The notes under the pieces are model-generated. The model was not told the origin of the DNA. It saw only the letters and a list, made by a program, of their open reading frames with translations, and ran no database searches. 64,000 nucleotides of DNA from Progne subis subis (taxonomy: Eukaryota; Chordata; Aves; Passeriformes; Hirundinidae), in NCBI GenBank assembly GCA_022316685.1, contig JAKJHU010000136.1, forward strand, positions 682,001-746,000, in the 5' to 3' direction. Shown here one piece after another: positions 12,604 to 24,918 of this stretch; position 1 is the first letter of the stretch, and each line of letters begins with the position of its first letter. The position numbers and the translations under genes are program-made.

Positions 12604-15264
12604 CAGTATGCCTATATTATGTTTCTGTGTTGTTCATTACCTATTTTGACCTGTTCAGGGTTCAGTAATATACATAATATATTTCTCTGCCATCCATCTT
12701 CCTCACATCTTTATTCAGGAAACTTCCTTAGCTCCCTTTAACACAAAAGCAGGATTAGAAGGCAAATTTTCATAATTTCCAGTGAAAGCCCCTCATTTGT
12801 TGGCTCGTTCCTTATCTTTGTGCACTGATTAATGTTCACGTCTTTGCCCAAAGCCTTATTTTTCAGGTCAGGTAATTCACTTCATGTTCTGTTTATGTTC
12901 TCTGCAGTTTCTTGGTACAGATGTTTTGCTCATTTGAGAAAACAGATGAAACCATATTATGCTTTCAATATGTTTAAAGTCAAACATTAAAAATTCCTTC
13001 CATCTACTCACTTGAGATGAGACACTTGGAGCATTTCGTTCTTCTGCTTTATACAATCCCGCAAATGTCTGTGAAGGGCAGTGTTATAAATCAGTAAATA
13101 AACCACCAAATTCAAAAAGCATCTGCTGGCAGAGCTGAGCTGCAGAGCCTCACCTGTGGTTCCCTTCTGGCCTCACAGAGTTTGGGTGATACTGTGTGGG
13201 TGACAACTCTCTTTCTAGGACAAGAGTTTGCCGTTCCTCTGCCCGTCCTCCCCCTCCTTTCTCATCAGAAAACTGTCTTAGATGGAAAATGTCATCGCTG
13301 TCAGATCCATTACCTTCTCATGTGGGAACTGGCTGCTTTGGAGAAGGGGCAGCTTGGCTGGAGATGCAGAGGTGCCTCCTGTCTGTGACAGGGACGGCAA
13401 GAGAAGAGCCCTGCTGTCCCCTGCAGCCCCTTTCAGTCTCTGAGCATTAAAGCAACCCCTTGGCAGGACAGAGTTCCCTCCAGGGCCTCCGGCTCTCCAG
13501 GAGTCAGGGCGTATGCAAACCAGAGAGGTGCCACTACACATGGAAAAATACCGTGTCTCCAGTTGAGCTTCACTCCTTCATGGTTCTTACAAATGCCCTT
13601 GACCGTTTTTTAGAGAAATGTATTTTTATTCTCTGTGCAGGTTCCTTGGGGCACTTGATTTTTGCTTGTAAGCACTTTCTCTCTTCCTACGTGGCATCCA
13701 CCAGCCCTTTGCTTGGGAACAGCTGTCCCCATCCTGAAAAGTTACAATTTGAAGTTGTGAACTTGTGTCCTGAGAGTATTCAGGCTGCTTTTCAACTTGT
13801 TTTCGGGGTACATTCAACTGTTTCTTTAAGGATTTTCAGCTGCATCTTGTACTCTTGGTAGTTTGTATCTGTGTAAAATGCACAGTGATGCCAAGGAGGC
13901 TTCATTGCTGCATTTAAAAAAATACCCTAAAATCTGTCTTTCACCTGCAGTCTCCATAACTTGACAGCCTGCTCACATTCCTCTGACTTTCAAAACCCTT
14001 GGATGAGGAGAAGGATTTTCCAGTAATGCTGGTTTTCCTTCAGACTGGCAGAAATGATACAATATTGTGCTACTTGAAATTTGTTCATCTTCAGAAGATT
14101 TATATAGGAATTAAGTGGTACATTGACCCTGTGTGTTCGTGGAAGCAAGTTTCAACCAGCAGGAAATTTCTTCTGCATGAATAAATCAGAATTTACTTGC
14201 TGTCCTTGAAATCAGAGTATAATGGTTGTGCCTACGCACTGTCCTGTAACATGACGTGTTCCTTAGAGCAGGGCAAACTGGGTATAAAATATCATCACTC
14301 TGTTTGACAGCTCTTTGTTTCCCTTTGCAGCAGCACTTGAGAATCTGACAACAGAGAATGAGGACCTTTTAATTTTAATGAAAAACTGACCCACATTCTT
14401 ACTCACAAAGTTATTCATCATGGTAATTTATAGGTCACATCCTACCCACTTAGAAAACCAGGATACTTGATAGAGCAAGAAAAACTGACTTTGAATCCCC
14501 AAGTACTTCAGAGAATTTGTGGTGATAAATGGGTTTTAATTAATTTAAATATAGTTGGAAGACCATTATTTTAGAGTGAGAGTGGAAGAAACCACAGAGA
14601 TTTGTAATCTCTGTATTCGTCATGTCTTCTGACATGATAACATGTAGGAGAGCATCCCTAAAGGATCTGGTCACCACAAACCCACTTCAAACACATTTTA
14701 TTTCAGAATTGCTAGTATTTTAATGGTCCCTGTCTGGTTCTAGCCTCTATTCAACAGGTCACCATTAGAGTTACATTGACAATTATATCACAGAGCTGCC
14801 TGGTGACTCAGAACCATGCAGTACATACAGACACTCCCTCCAGACATCCTTCTGAGTGTCATCTTCTGGAAACAGGGTAGAATTTTAAGCAAATGTAATG
14901 TTTCCATAAGCTCCATGGCACAAACTGCTCAGTGTAAGCTGCCATAGCTGTATTAGCAAAGGTAATTTTACAGGCTCAGCTGTACAATTGCAGTTATATT
15001 TTACAGCTGACCTCAACCATTCTTTAAAATAGCTGTTATCAAAAGGGATTGATTATGTTCCATTTCTAGTGGCTCCTTGTTCTTCCTGCTGACTTCTGAA
15101 ATCGTGACGGGCTCCTGAACAAGCAATTTGCAATCTTGAATCTGATATTGTGGTCACTGGATGTCTCATGTCTCTTCCAACTCCTCTGAAGTCCGTGGCC
15201 CTGGAGGTTCAGTGAGACAGGTTTGGGCTGTTGACTCCTGATCCAGTCAAGATGCACGAGAAGC

Positions 15265-15632
15265 GGAATGCACTCGGAGCCCTGCAGCTGGACTGGTTTG
15301 ATCTGGAAGGGGAATGCACTCGGAGCCCTGCAGCTGGACTGGTTTGATCTGGAAGGGGAATGCACTCGGAGCCCTGCAGCTGGACTGGTTTGATCTGGAA
15401 GGGGAATGCACTCGGAGCCCTGCAGCTGGACTGGTTTGATCTGGAAGGGGAATGCACTCGGAGCCCTGCAGCTGGACTGGTTTGATCTGGAAGGGGAATG
15501 CACTCGGAGCCCTGCAGCTGGACTGGTTTGATCTGGAAGGGGAATGCACTCGGAGCCCTGCAGCTGGACTGGTTTGATCTGGAAGGGGAATGCACTCGGA
15601 GCCCTGCAGCTGGACTGGTTTGATCTGGAAGG
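15265..15632. repeat. Minisatellite, 8 perfect tandem copies of a 46-bp unit
   Basis: Units start at 15265, 15311, 15357, 15403, 15449, 15495, 15541 and 15587, and the last ends at 15632. Each unit begins GGAATGCACTCGGAGCCCTG, continues with CAGCTGGACTGGTTTGATCT and ends GGAAGG. I see no substitutions between copies. The unit is more GC-rich than its surroundings. Because 46 is one more than a multiple of three and the minus strand of the unit has no stop in any frame, all three minus frames stay open across the array (frames of 234, 168 and 139 codons, the longest 15066-15770). Their translations repeat the same 46-residue cycle in different phases. This is a consequence of the array rather than evidence of a gene. 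There are no spacers, so it is not a CRISPR array. Confidence 0.97.
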
Positions 15633-17156
15633 ATGGCAGTTCTCCTTCCTTGTGTGCTGCAGCCATGCAAGTAACTGTGTAAACTTTGGCTCTGTCTCTG
15701 AGGAAGTCCCAACACTAATCAACCTAATTATAATTTGAGTCTGTAGCCCAATCACTGCACCCACGTGCAATTCAGCACCAAATCAAGAAAGTACCTTTCA
15801 CCACTGTAGTTTCACCAGGCCTCAAATTTGGATTCTCCCTGTTTTCAGCAGCCAATTCCTACATGGTCCTTGCTTTTCTTGGGCAAAGAAAAGGGCACAT
15901 TTAACTTGTCCCTGTTGCAGAATTTCCTCTCACAAAAGTGATTCACTGTGTGGTCCTTTGTAAGGTATCTCAGGGACCTACGGTCGGCTGTAACTTGGAC
16001 TCAGTCTGGATCTGGAAATTTTACATAGCCCTACAGCAAGTAGAGAAGCAAACTGACAAAGGAACTGGCTAAATCTCTGTGAAAAGTATGGAAAAAAGCT
16101 GGCCAACAGAAAGCTTAGGGAACAAAGTGTCTATCAATTAATTAGCATGAAAGCCTGACACATACTTAGGACCCTTTTTTGTTTTTCTTCTTATGACCCT
16201 TCTTTGTTGTTCTTTTTACTCTTGTATGTCAAGCATTATTGTTTTACTACATTTTTACCATGTAAACATTATAACAGGACAAACAAAAAAGTCTGTCTTA
16301 GGTACAGATATTTATTTGGTGCATATGTGATTTCATTTGGTTTCCTTTTATCACATCTGGTAGCCCAGGAGGTAGAAAGGAGAAACACCAGCTCAGGAGT
16401 GGGAACAGGCAAGAGTGAAATGGATGAGGAGCTTGAAGGGGTTATTTTTCCAATTTTTGACAGCATTTCTATTAATGCTAGTGCAGTGTAGACAGCTACT
16501 ACAAATATAAGGAGGGAAGAAGTGTTCCTTGAAAATATGTGGTAAAATATCCTGAACTATGTCTTTCAGTGCCACCACAAAACAAAGTACAAAGGCCATT
16601 TTAGTAGCTTCCTTTTGTCAGATGAAAAGAATTTCACAAAAAATTCCTCTGAAATGCCAGCCATGAGATAAATTTAATGTATGGATGAAAAATATGCATG
16701 GAATTCAGAATGCTAATTTGCTATTAATTAGCTCCCAAACACAAGTATGTAGATTTCACTGGCAGCGTGGCTGAGAGTTTACTTGGGAGCGTGTCACTAA
16801 TGAACAGAACAACTGTGATCAGAGGCAGCAAATACAGCTTCTCAAATGTTTCATTATGGGTCCACAAAAATGTGACAGGGGATGGCCATGCATCTGATTT
16901 CTAGTTTATTCTCACTGTTCATGGAAGAATATGATCTAGTTATTTAAATTGTAAATACTGAAAGTAGTCTGTGCCCAAAGGAAGAGAATTTATGGGATGA
17001 AATAATTTAGCACAACTGTTACTTCCTGATTTGTGCAGCTAACTTGGGAATGTTGCTGTATTTGTCTCTTACTCATAGCAGGGAAAGGTTATTTTATTTG
17101 AAAATATTGGTTGGTTCTGTCTCAGAGCAGACTGTGTGTTTTGAGTAGAACATCAC
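15633..17156. other. Unique non-coding sequence
   Basis: AT-rich sequence with a TAAT/ATTA-dense stretch at about 16680-16745. No gene or repeat is recognised. Confidence 0.6.
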
Positions 17157-17164
17157 CCAGTCAC
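17157..17164. repeat. Left flanking direct repeat (target-site duplication candidate)
   Basis: CCAGTCAC directly before the TG of the LTR. An identical copy lies at 18162-18169. If the LTR ends in CA at 18164, the true duplication is the last five bases, GTCAC. Confidence 0.65.
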
Positions 17165-18164
17165 TGTAGGAGAAGGGAATACAGGTGACCTCACTCCTGA
17201 GAAGTAACAGCTGTGCTAATTACTCAATACAGCCTTACCCCTGAGGAGTAACAGCTGTATCCAATAAGGATGAGTGAGATAAAAGAGGGGGGTTTGTTGC
17301 ATTACAGCCCCACACCTGAGTAGGTGTTTTCCATATTAGGAAAAGAGTTTAAGTTGCACCCCTGGAACTTTTAAGGAAGAAGAACCAGAATCTTCTATGC
17401 TTCTCCCACCATAATTGGCTCAGTGCCAGCACAAAGGCACCTGTTGGATCTTTGAAATGTACCTCAAGACCTGTAGCTGTTTCTATTGGTCAGCCTGCCA
17501 AAAAACTCCTCCTTGATTGTTAAATATTTAAAAAAGAGCATAAAATCTCTTGATGCTTTTTGGGGTGTCTTAGCAGGTGCAAGGGCCTTCCCTGCCCATG
17601 GCTTTTATTCTTTTGTTGTGTATCATTTGTTATTTTCTCTTTTATTATAACCTTTTTACTTTTTTAAAACACCTCTGATCAGTGGTCTCACTAATTTTTT
17701 TTAAGCCATTTCTGGGAAGTTGCTGGTCAACCCTCAGAGCTTGATAGACCTTTGTGGGGCTCAGAACACACTGGCCTCATGCAGAATTGTATCAGGGGTT
17801 AGCTGGTGAGGGGAGGAACATCATTGAAGAGGAACCATGAGGAGCATGAAGAAGAGGGATCCTGGAGAGAGACTCATTCCTGCGAGGTCAGTCTGGGTGT
17901 GCACTCAGAGCCTCTTGTTGGACTCTGCAGTCACAGTCTAGCTGGGTAAAATCCTGCAGTCAGAGCTCAGCAGGAAATAACCAGCAGTCAGAGGCTGCAG
18001 GGGAAACCTACAGTGGGAGCTGCTGCAGCCAGACAGTGGATGGTTGGAGTCAGGATGGCTGAGCTGGAAAGAGGAATAAACCAGGGCCCTTTTCATGCTG
18101 TGATAAACAAGAATTCTGTGCCTTGGCTCATTTCTACCCTCTAACAAGAGGGCTGCTGCAACCA
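17165..18164 (+). mobile_element. Solo LTR of an endogenous retrovirus (candidate, about 1.0 kb)
   Basis: The element begins TGTAGGAG and ends CA. It is flanked by GTCAC at 17160-17164 and 18165-18169, which fits the 5-bp duplication made by ERVL-type integrases. The flanking match extends to eight bases, CCAGTCAC, at 17157-17164 and 18162-18169. In the upstream part an 18-of-19 duplicated motif (17196-17214 and 17240-17258, 'cctgagRagtaacagctgt') resembles U3 enhancer repeats. TATA-like GATAAAAG (17278) and CATAAAA (17539) and an AATAAA signal (18075-18080) near the 3' end set the plus orientation. No internal retroviral gene is adjacent, so it is a solo LTR. The family is not identified, and the long distance between the TATA-like sites and the poly-A signal is atypical. 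Confidence 0.65.
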
Positions 18165-18169
18165 GTCAC
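18162..18169. repeat. Right flanking direct repeat (target-site duplication candidate)
   Basis: CCAGTCAC, identical to 17157-17164. The first three bases may belong to the LTR end. Confidence 0.65.
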
Positions 18170-20771
18170 TGCACAACCAGTGGTGGGGCAACTGCTGTCA
18201 CTTTTCTTTCTGGAGGGACAGCCCATGGAGAAATTTGTTGTGGTTTTTACTGCTGCTGTTTAGAGGAAGGAGGAGAAATAGTTCCAGTTTTGTCTTTCAC
18301 CCCCAGTGCTGTGCAGACCAAGTTAATGGAATGGCTCTTGATGTTGTGTGAGGAAAGAGCCACCACCTGAGCAAGCCCTTGGAAGTCAGTGAAAAGTCCC
18401 CTGGCATATTTGGCTGTCACTGTGTTGTTAGGGGTGATCAGAGTCAGAAATTTAGGAAGTTTGAACAGTGATGCAGAGGGGAAAATGCTGAGTGGAGCTG
18501 CCTGAGATCTGTCTCATGGTAACAAGTGCACCTCCAGCAGAAAAATTTCATATGGTTCCTGTTGCTTCTGGATTTAGGATAAATGTTCTCATAGCCTTTC
18601 GTATGCATTCCTTATTACCATTCTGTAATTATGGTTATGGAAAAATGGAGACTTGAAATTAGGGTAAAGCATGTTAAATTTAAGACAGATTTCATAAAGA
18701 ATCCATTGTGATATCAGCAAAACCAAAATTCAGGCTTCATAGGATAAGAAATACAGAAGAAACTGTGTGGTGGAGTAAATTTGGGCCTTGCTAATTACAG
18801 TATGGACTCAAAATAACACTTTTGCATTAATCTAACCTTTATCATCTTTTGGTAGGAAATGGAGATTTTTAAAATAACAGACAATTACATAGCATAGCTA
18901 TGTAAAAGTAATATAAAAAGAGAAAAAAATATGCTTTTCCATTTTGGGTACCCTTTTCTGAGCTAATGTGATACTGATGTGCCAATTCACAGCTTTATGT
19001 CGTACTTCTTCATGAAATAGAAGGGGGTTTTAACATCCCCTGGAAAGCCTAATGGTGAATGTGCATATTTGAAAATAATTGGATTGCTTTATCTTCATAT
19101 GCAAGTGAGTGAAAACCTGTAGTTTGAATAAGTGGAAACAAATGAACAAGGGAGGATTCCCAGACCTGTGAAATTGTCAGTGTGGATTGCCTACAATTTT
19201 GGCACACTGCAATTTTCAAAGGTTTGGTGGTGCTTGAAAGGCAGGAAAGTGAAATATGTACAAGCAATGCAAATTAGGAAGCAAACATTGGGTCAGTGGC
19301 ATTTGGACTGATTCTCTCCCGAAGGATAGGGAGTCACAGCAAATACTACAGGTAGGGTAAATGCTCGGGGGAGAAATGTCGGTGTTATAACTGTTTGTGC
19401 CCAGGTACCTGTGCCAGCTTTGGAGCCTGTATGGAAGTGGTCTGGTTTCCAGATGTGTGGATTGGCACCAGTTCCCGTCTGTGCAGGGCAGCTCTGGGAT
19501 GTGGCACGTGGCATAGGTGTGCTTTGGATTTCTCTGTGCATCACTGTCCTGTGCCATAGATACCCTTTCCTTCTTCCAGTGGAGAGTTGTGGAAAACAAA
19601 AACTCAGTTCAAGATTTGTAGGTAGATGCTCTGCTGGTGATCATGTGAGAGTGACTGTGGGTATTTTGGAACCTGTGGCACTATCTGTGAGTAACAGCCT
19701 CAGCATCAATGCTGCTATTTTTCAGTGGGCCTGCCCTGGAGTTAAAGGACTCAGGAAGGGCATCAGAACTTGTCTTCAGATAAGCAGAAAACATTTCCAA
19801 ACCCAGGTACCTAGGGCATTTTTTTTTTAAATTTAGTTTTTAAGCATTTGTTTTTAGGTGGCATGGCTCCACTTGATAGCAGAGTGTGAATCTGAATGTT
19901 GTAAAGCAATATAAATGCCCATGGAGTTAGGAAGCACAGTGTGACCTTTCTGAAATATTATGCCAAACATTGTGTTTGCTTTGTGAGCTAAGTGGAACTT
20001 CTGAAAGGCTGTTGCTGATGAAAGGTACTGGCTCGCTCTCTGGGGAGAGAGCACATTATTGCAAGATGAATCTGGAGATCTGACAAAAAAAACAAAGCTG
20101 TAAGACAGGGTTAGATTTTAACAGGAAGAAGTTCAGATTGATTGCAGTGACTTTAGTATGCCTTGTGTTTTCCAGAACACAATGAACCCTTTTTGTTTTA
20201 AACTTAACTTTCTAACTTTAAAGGTGCCTTACCAAATCCTGAAAGATTCTGTGGAGGGGCACTATGGGAGAGCATGTGGTCAAAGCTGCCAAGTATTTAC
20301 TCCCCTTCCTTGGAAGTGTTCTGGCGTTATTAGATATTAGAGCAGCAGTGCTCTGATGCTAACCAGTGCTGATGCCCTGGTGTGCTGTGCAGTGCCTGGC
20401 AAGGCTGAGGGGCAGCAGGACAGGACAGGGAGGTGGGAGGAGGTTTAAAGGGAGGCATGGAGCTGCTGGAGTGACACAGAGCCTAGACACCATCAGACCA
20501 GGGCACAGCCTCATCGGTGACTCTGTGGCCCAGGCTGAGGCAAGAGGAGCTGTGTAAGTTGCTGAACACTGATGTATTTTATCTGAAATACACTCTGAAA
20601 ACAGCTTTTGTTTCTTCTGACTAACCCTCAAGACTTGTCTCTGCACAGACAAATACAGGATTCCAATAATTTCTGGTGCAGAAATCCTTGATCTTTATGG
20701 CTTTGTAAGCAGTGATGAGGAATGGGTGCTGGCTTGTTTGAGACAGGAGGCATTCTAGGGCTTGAATTATA
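18170..20771. other. Unique non-coding sequence
   Basis: No gene, RNA or recognised repeat. A T run lies at about 19820. A 139-codon plus frame (19411-19830) and a 127-codon minus frame (19216-19599) overlap on opposite strands without domain features. Confidence 0.6.
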
Positions 20772-20942
20772 GGCTCCCCAAGGAATGGTGATGGCCCCAA
20801 AGCTACCAGAGCTCCAGGAGTGTTTGGACAATGCTCTCAGGTGCAGGGTGGGATTGTTGGGGTGCTTGTGCAAGGCCAGGGGTTGGACTCCCCATGATCC
20901 TGGTGAGTTTCTTCCAACTCAAGATTCTCTATGATTCTATGA
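20772..20942 (+). mobile_element. CR1 LINE 3' end
   Basis: It contains 'ggaatggtgatggccccaaa', 'cagagctccaggagtgtttgg' and 'ggccaggggttggactcccc', then the terminal octamer tail 'tctatgattctatg'. The same 'cagagctccaggag' landmark occurs in the CR1 copy at about 25.36 kb, so both come from related CR1 subfamilies. Confidence 0.92.
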
Positions 20943-23429
20943 AAGTAAAGCTTCAACCTAATTCCAGTCACTGTGCTTACAGTCCCTTCTGTATCTCCTC
21001 TGTAGTTTGTTTCACCTTTGTCAGTAGTTTTTTTCTTGAATGGGATAAAGTGCCCCAACAGCAGCAATGAGTCCCTATAGAGTGTCCCATTTTTTATCTA
21101 TACCACAGGTAAATGAGTAGTTTGTAAAGCAACACCAAGCTGACTTTGGATCCTGGCTGTGTTCAGTGCATCACGGTTAAATGAAGCAGTTTATGCACTT
21201 CCATTGTGACCAATTGGAGTGAACTTAGATAAGATTTATGACCACAGGGCAAGTATTTGTCATTTGCTCCAAGAAGCTGTCCTGGAACAGGTAAATCAAG
21301 GATATAACCATCCTGTCTGCATCCTGTCTTAGGCACTGGCTCTTGGGCAGAGCGATGCATCTCCCTCAGGAGGCATCCTGGCTGTAAAGGTTTGGCACGT
21401 ACCTGCACTGCAGACAGAGTGCTGAACCAACAACTTCAGCTTTTGAGTTGAAGGATGCTCATAACACCTTCCATAGAAGGTGGGAAAACTTATATTTTTT
21501 AACTACATCTGGATTCAAAATCAACTTTTACCCTTCAGCTGGCTCAGCACTCTCATGTGTTTTGGTGAGCTTTCAGTTCATGCGTATGTAATCCGTGCCC
21601 TACAAATACACTTGGGCTTAGTTGGATCTGTCCTTGTTGATGAAACTTGCAGACCAGAGGAAGGATTTTAAATCTTTCCATTATTATTTTCCAAAATACT
21701 CTTTTTGCTCTACTTGGGTATGAAAGAAGTTTAAAAAAGACTGAACTAATTTCAAAGCTTAACCTTTGTATAACATACTTTGGATCCTTCAAAATACTGG
21801 GTTTTTTAAAATAAAACCTTGAAAGACAATCTTTACTTACCTTATTGCAGAAGACCTTGCATCTTCTCAAATTTTTTTTTTTTGGAAAGGTGCTGATTTT
21901 TCTGTCTGAGTTGGTAGACAAAGCTGGTTAAGCATTGCCAGGCAACTAGACAGCTAACAAGCTTTTCACATTAGCAGGCTCTCATGGCATCGAGTAACCT
22001 CGTATTACACAATCAGTTACCTCAGTGTTTGCATAAAGCTGATACCAGGTTACAGGAACACTTGTCCTGCATGTGGGACAAGCATGTCAGAGAGAGGTAA
22101 CAACTTGTGTAGAGCTGTTCCAACTCTTGAGCAGCTTTCCTAGGATTTCAGAGTATTCAGAGTATTAGAGTTTACAGGAAACAAACGGTATTCTCTAAGA
22201 GAATAGCACTTTTCTAATAGCCTGAGCTTGATTGCTTTCTCTGCAAAGTGGGACGGAGGCAGGCTTGCTTTTCACATGATGTTTCTGCTAAATTTTACAT
22301 ACACTCCTCGTTGTTCCTAAATAAAGCTCCCTCTATATATTGTTTCAGGCTGCCTTCTGAAATGCATCTGGACAGGTTTTCTCTATCATGTGAACATCAC
22401 ATCCTATTTTTTCAATCACACAAAGCCATTGACTGTACCAAACCAACATCCATGAAAAGGAAGGTGTCCCAGAACTCTAAACCCATACAAATTCCTCTTC
22501 TAAAAATACCACCTGAGAACAGAGTAACTGTGACTGTGAGGTCCCAGAGGGACACTAAGCCCATTACACCTCAGCCTGGCCACACTGCCCCTGCCCAGCA
22601 ATGGCTCCTCCAGTCTCCTGCTGGGTGTCCCGACCCTCCCCTTGCAGCACAGGTCTGTCACTGCTGCTCTCCTGTGTCCATGGGAGCTTTGTGATTTGCA
22701 AGCTAATGATGTCTTTGGTGCAGTTTTAGCTGTAGAACAAACCCTTGTTAGTGATGATTTCTGAAGCACAATTTTAATAATGACATTCTTCACTTACATG
22801 ATGTAGCGCTTTTCAAAGCACTTAGGAATTATTACTGAAGTCTCAAAATGCATCCTTTGGGTAAGTTTAGTTCCAGCAATTATGCAAGTTGTGAAACAGA
22901 AGCATAGGAGTTTAAATAACTTATCAGAAGTTGTAGGAGAAGTTTCTAGTAATGCTGGATTCTTGGATCCCTGCTGTCTATAGAGGATAACATAGCTCTC
23001 TGTCACCCTTGAAGCACTATCTTTTGTTACAGTCCTTTCTTTAATTTTCAAATGGAACCAATCTTCTTAAGGCTGGATTTTACTTCTCTTTTGTACTGAT
23101 CTCTTAAATTAACCACATTTTTTTTTTTTCCAGATACCATTTAAGTTGTAAAGGTCCCTTGTTTCATGACACACTTCTTACTTGAACCATTCCAGTCAAG
23201 GCTGCTACTGCTTTTGGTAATGTAAGTGCATCAGCCAGCTGTTGAACTGTGGCAGAATTCTGAATTATAAAACACATTATATATAAGCAAGAGGCTGAAA
23301 GTAACTATTTGTGAAAATAAAAAGGATAATTATATGCATTGCCTTAAACAGTTGAACCTGGGTCCTCAGGTGGTCTAAATCACCATAGCAACATCAAATT
23401 CAGTGAATCTTACTTTGCACAAAGGAGAG

Positions 23430-23820
23430 GTCTCTCCTGTTCCTTTTTTCTTCATCCCTTGAAGACTTCAACAGTTATTTACAGCTTCTCTGTCCTTTAC
23501 CCCATCCTCCAACTTCTTGTGCTCCCTTTATTACTTCCTGGATCACGTTCCCAGCAAACTCTTTCTCCCAGGGCTCTCCTGTTGTTACAGAGCATCTTTA
23601 CAGCTCCAGGTAACACATTCTCCTTTCAAAACCAGCTACCTTTCCTGACACGTAACTCCAGACCCCTTCTAGTAACATCACTGCTTTCTACTGCTCATTC
23701 CCATCCCTTTCAACTCCCTTACAGCAATTTCTTTCCTCTCGTGTTCCCTTGCTCCCACATCCCTTCAGCCACCTACCCACACGCTTTCTCTTTACTCCCA
23801 GCATGATTCATGTTGTTCAT
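23430..23820 (+). other. Pyrimidine-rich stretch
   Basis: About 390 bases in which the plus strand is dominated by C and T (for example 'tttctttcctctcgtgttcc'). The strand bias is stronger than in neighbouring sequence. It gives a 115-codon plus frame rich in Ser, Leu and Pro, which is expected from such composition. Confidence 0.6.
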
Positions 23821-24239
23821 GGTTTGTCCTCTTTTCAGCCCGGATGCCTAAGGAAATAAGGTTTATATAATTAGTCCATCTGTCAGGCCCTCTGTGCCTC
23901 TGTCAATCCTACTTTAATAACCTGGAACCTGTTTGCTAATTGCAGCTAAAGCAGAGGGAGGGGCAGCACAGTGTGAGAGGACAAACTCCCTAAGGTTTTG
24001 TGAAAACAAGTGTCTGGGGGCAGGACAGAGTGCGAGTAGTGAATCGCGGAAAATGGGGCAGAGTTCAGCCCTGGACATCGTATCTGGCAGAAAACGGCTG
24101 TTCAGTAATATCCATTCTGTGCCTTGCTGCTGTGTCTCATCCGTGCTGACTGAATGGAATAGGTGGGCAGTTGTGGCGAGGAGGGCAGGGCAAGGCAACA
24201 GGAGATACAAATTACCTAAAACAGGACAACCTTAGTACC

Positions 24240-24420
24240 ATGGATTGCCAAATAATGTTTTTCCTTCCTCAGGTTCCAGGTTCTGTTTGATTTCCCTCTA
24301 TATTTTTTCCTCTTTCTTTTCCTTCTTTACCTTCTCTCCTTTCTGAAGATTTAATCTTTTCTTCCTTTTTTCATCTTTCACCTCTGTGTCGTCATCCTCT
24401 CTTCATGAGTCCCTTTTCCC
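24240..24420 (+). other. Polypyrimidine tract
   Basis: An almost continuous TTCC/CTTT-rich segment, best between 24295 and 24385. Confidence 0.65.
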
Positions 24421-24918
24421 CAAAGGAACACCTCAGCAGCAATTTCAGTTCTGCCTTTCATCCTGCACTCCCCCACATACTCTCTTGTTAGTGCTAATTG
24501 TGCTCCCTTCCTGGACTGACACTGCTTCCCAAGAGGAAGGAGAACAGCCGTAATGATTGGTGGCAGCAATGTCTTAACCATCTTCTCAGAGCACAAACAC
24601 TGTCACAGTGTTTGAAAGGCTACATTAATTGAACACAGATTTGTTCAAGCTACTCATTGAATGGATTTCCCTTGAGCCTGGCTTGTGCTACAGCTTATTT
24701 TAGCTATAGACTGAATGCTAACAAACTTATTCCCCCTGCCAGTGGCCAGAGGAGCTTGGTCTGAGTGCAGAGGACGTGGTATGCACAGCACAGAGGCTCA
24801 AGCAGTCATGAACACCAGCAACTGGATGCTAAGTGCAGTCCTGGCTTATCAACCACGCACTTGGAACAGAAAGAAAAAGACTTCTCATGGCATAGATCTT
24901 GCTAGAGGCAACTTGTAG

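Larger units (their letters stand above)
10151..15264. other. Unique non-coding sequence with simple repeats
   Basis: AT-rich DNA holding an A-rich tract (10322-10360), a TTA microsatellite (12578-12603), a short perfect inverted repeat GTGAGTT-c-AACTCAC at 12464-12478 and a TAAT/ATTA-dense block at about 11400-11490. No gene, RNA or transposon is recognised. Confidence 0.55.
20943..24918. other. Unique non-coding sequence with pyrimidine-rich tracts
   Basis: Holds T runs at 21872-21883 and about 23118-23129 and two pyrimidine-rich stretches (23430-23820 and 24240-24420). No gene is supported; a 148-codon plus frame (22248-22694) has no recognisable domain. Confidence 0.55.

Noticed and set aside
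15265..15632. CRISPR-like regular repeat array
   Set aside because: The units are contiguous with no spacers, and the surrounding DNA is a vertebrate genome; it is a minisatellite.
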